A stretch of 14,725 nucleotides of DNA from Actinomycetota bacterium (GTDB lineage Bacteria; Actinomycetota; Acidimicrobiia; Acidimicrobiales; CADCTF01): positions 1 to 14,725 of the forward strand of contig JAHWJQ010000032.1 in NCBI GenBank assembly GCA_019348305.1. The letters are read 5' to 3'. This document shows positions 13,389-14,725 of this stretch, piece by piece. The number at the start of each line of letters is the position of its first letter. Position 1 is the stretch's first letter. Both the position numbers and the translations under genes were made by a program. The notes beneath the pieces were generated by a model that saw only the letters and a list, made by a program, of their open reading frames with translations, was not told where the DNA came from and did not search any database.

Positions 13389-13463
13389 CAGTGGAGGTTA
13401 TGAGGACCGCGCTGTTAGTCCGAACCGCCTCCGGCCACCACTAGCTCGCTTACCCTACGGGCC
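13389..13463. promoter_or_regulatory. Divergent promoter region with two possible leaderless starts
   Basis: On the reverse strand TAACCT (complement of 13395-13400) is six bases from the MFS GTG. On the + strand TACCCT (13451-13456) is seven bases from the channel ATG. Both fit the TAnnnT -10 form at the spacing expected for leaderless messages, and neither gene has a clear ribosome site. No good -35 is seen for either, so this is tentative. Confidence 0.35.
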
Positions 13464-14576
13464 ATGGAGGCCGCCGACGTCGTGCTCTTGGCCGCGGGCC
13501 TGGCGGTCGTGGCCCTGATGGCGTCGGACGTGACCGCCACTTTGGTCGTCACGTGGGGCGGCGCCGCCGCCTGGCGCCCGAGCCGCCTGTTCTACCGGGT
13601 GTCCTGGCGGGTCTGGTCCCGGCTCGGCCGACGGGTCAGCAACGTCGATCGCCAGCAGCGCTTCCTCGGTCTCTACGCGCCGGTGTCGGTGCTCCTGCTG
13701 CTCGCCATCTGGGTGGTCGGGCTGCTCTTCGGGTGGTCGCTGGTCTGGCTCGCGCTGTCCCACCAGATGCAGGGCCTCGACGACTGGGGCGGGTCCGTCT
13801 ACTACTCGGGCGTCGTGCTGTTGACCATCGGCTTCGGCGACATCGTGGCCACCGGGATGCTGCCCCGGCTGCTCACCCTCACCGAGGCGGCGACCGGCCT
13901 GGCCACCATCGCCCTGGTGATCTCCTACCTGCCGGTGCTCTACGGCGCCTACGGGCGGCGCGAGGCGCGCATGCTCACCCTTGACCTGGCGTCGGGCGAG
14001 CGGATCACCCCCGCCGGCCTCATGCTCTCCCAGGCCCCCGACGGCGACATCGACACGCTGTACAAGTTCTTCACGGACTGGCAGCTGTGGATAGCGGAGC
14101 TGCTCGAGTCGCACACCTCCTATCCGATGCTGGCGTTCTTCCGCTCCCACCACCGTGGCCAGTCCTGGATCACCGCCCTGGGCGTGGTGGTCGACGCAGC
14201 GGTCATCTCCGTGGCCTTCCTGCCCGGGGCTGAGGCCCGAGCCCCCTTCTACGCCTACCGCCGCGGCCGGCGCGCCATCGAGGAGATCAGCGCCCGGCTC
14301 GAGCCCCCCAAGGGCGGCCCCGCCGTCCTCAACGAAGAAGCGTTCCACCACGCCTACGGCATGGCCGAGAAAGCGGGGCTGCGGCTCCGGCCCCGGGAGG
14401 AGGCATGGGCCATCATGCAGGAGCTACGGGGTTCCTACGGCGACCGGCTCCAGTCGCTGTTCGACTATCTGGTCGCCCCTCCTGGGTTCTGGGGCCACTC
14501 CGCCGGCGACGACCTCAACGAGCCGGAATTGCGGGAGCAGTTGCGCACCCCCGTCTCCGACGCGACGGCTACCTAG
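13464..14576 (+). CDS. Potassium channel family protein (filter TIGFGD)
   Basis: 370 residues. Three strong hydrophobic segments (about 4-30, 70-97 and 137-162) flank a pore helix and selectivity filter, Thr121-Ile-Gly-Phe-Gly-Asp126, a variant of TVGYGD with phenylalanine for tyrosine. The pattern is a two-helix pore (70-97, filter, 137-162) with an extra N-terminal helix. The C-terminal 200 residues are mostly soluble and helical, with one weaker hydrophobic stretch (about 234-250, ITALGVVVDAAVISVAFL); no RCK/TrkA nucleotide motif is visible. It should pass potassium or another monovalent cation across the inner membrane. There is no clear ribosome site before ATG 13464. Its stop codon overlaps that of sufU on the other strand. 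Confidence 0.85.
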   Translation: MEAADVVLLAAGLAVVALMASDVTATLVVTWGGAAAWRPSRLFYRVSWRVWSRLGRRVSNVDRQQRFLGLYAPVSVLLLLAIWVVGLLFGWSLVWLALSHQMQGLDDWGGSVYYSGVVLLTIGFGDIVATGMLPRLLTLTEAATGLATIALVISYLPVLYGAYGRREARMLTLDLASGERITPAGLMLSQAPDGDIDTLYKFFTDWQLWIAELLESHTSYPMLAFFRSHHRGQSWITALGVVVDAAVISVAFLPGAEARAPFYAYRRGRRAIEEISARLEPPKGGPAVLNEEAFHHAYGMAEKAGLRLRPREEAWAIMQELRGSYGDRLQSLFDYLVAPPGFWGHSAGDDLNEPELREQLRTPVSDATAT

Positions 14577-14725
14577 GCCGGAGAGAGCGCCTCGTCCAGG
14601 CCCTCGGCCAGGGTGTTCCAGGAGAGGGTGGCGCACTTGATGCGCACCGGGAACTTGACCACTCCCTGCAGCGCCTCGAGGTCGCCCAACTTGACGTCGG
14701 GGTCGGGGGCCACCGCCTCAGCCTC
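14573..14725 (-). CDS. sufU: Fe-S cluster scaffold/zinc sulfurtransferase SufU, C-terminal 50 residues
   Basis: The gene enters from the right edge; only its C-terminus is in the window. LEALQGVVKFPVRIKCATLSWNTL is the characteristic SufU ending, and the Cys in IKCATLSW is the third conserved cysteine of the family, which binds zinc with two others nearer the N-terminus. SufU accepts sulfur from the cysteine desulfurase SufS and passes it to SufBC2D. In most Gram-positive operons sufS lies directly before sufU, which here would be outside the window. The stop codon (TAG, complement of 14573-14575) overlaps the stop of the convergent channel gene. Confidence 0.93.
   Translation of the reverse strand, partial: EAEAVAPDPDVKLGDLEALQGVVKFPVRIKCATLSWNTLAEGLDEALSPA

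Noticed and set aside
1..14725. tRNA, rRNA, transposon or phage genes
   Set aside because: No cloverleaf, rRNA-like block, transposase motif, integrase or phage structural gene was recognised on either strand by eye; a covariance search could still find a small RNA.

Overview
The window is uniformly GC-rich with short intergenic gaps, many GTG starts, start/stop overlaps and several probable leaderless promoters. The gene content fits an actinobacterium, most likely of the Acidimicrobiia type: a SUF operon with a Rieske protein, DUF2510/DUF4190 proteins with pilin-like tails, an HTH/Clp-N pair, and a Ser/Thr-tailed L,D-transpeptidase. That placement is inference from gene style, not from a marker gene.

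Left part (1-7195): the iron-sulfur cluster (SUF) region. A partial unknown gene (reverse strand, 1-159) is divergent from sufB (356-1765). A BI-1/YccA-type membrane protein and a small four-cysteine protein follow sufB on the same strand and end in strong hairpins. A reverse-strand dienoyl-CoA isomerase-like crotonase (3110-3949) interrupts the cluster. Its start codon lies inside the same CATG as the probable start of a PhzF-family gene. phzF, sufD, a Rieske ferredoxin and sufC then form a tight operon whose last three genes overlap or nearly touch. sufD appears to start at a CTG codon. SufB, SufC and SufD together make the SufBC2D scaffold/ATPase.

Middle part (7250-10994): accessory and poorly known genes. 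A reverse-strand set of HTH regulator, double Clp-N protein and DUF2510/DUF4190/pilin-like membrane protein reads from a near-consensus, apparently leaderless promoter that is embedded in inverted repeats. It is divergent from a phytanoyl-CoA dioxygenase family gene. Then come a reverse-strand protein with a C-terminal four-cysteine zinc-finger-like end, and a small unknown gene.

Right part (10984-14725): a lipoprotein L,D-transpeptidase with a PG-binding domain and Ser/Thr-rich segments, an MFS_3-type exporter, a potassium-channel-like protein with filter TIGFGD, and, at the edge, the C-terminus of sufU on the reverse strand. The SUF genes are thus split: sufB and sufDC on the left, sufU more than 7 kb away, and no sufS in view (it may lie just beyond the right edge, upstream of sufU).

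I see no tRNA, rRNA, CRISPR array, transposase or phage gene. The best leads for something undescribed are the HTH/Clp-N/pilin-like module with its operator, and the four-cysteine protein in the SUF neighbourhood.
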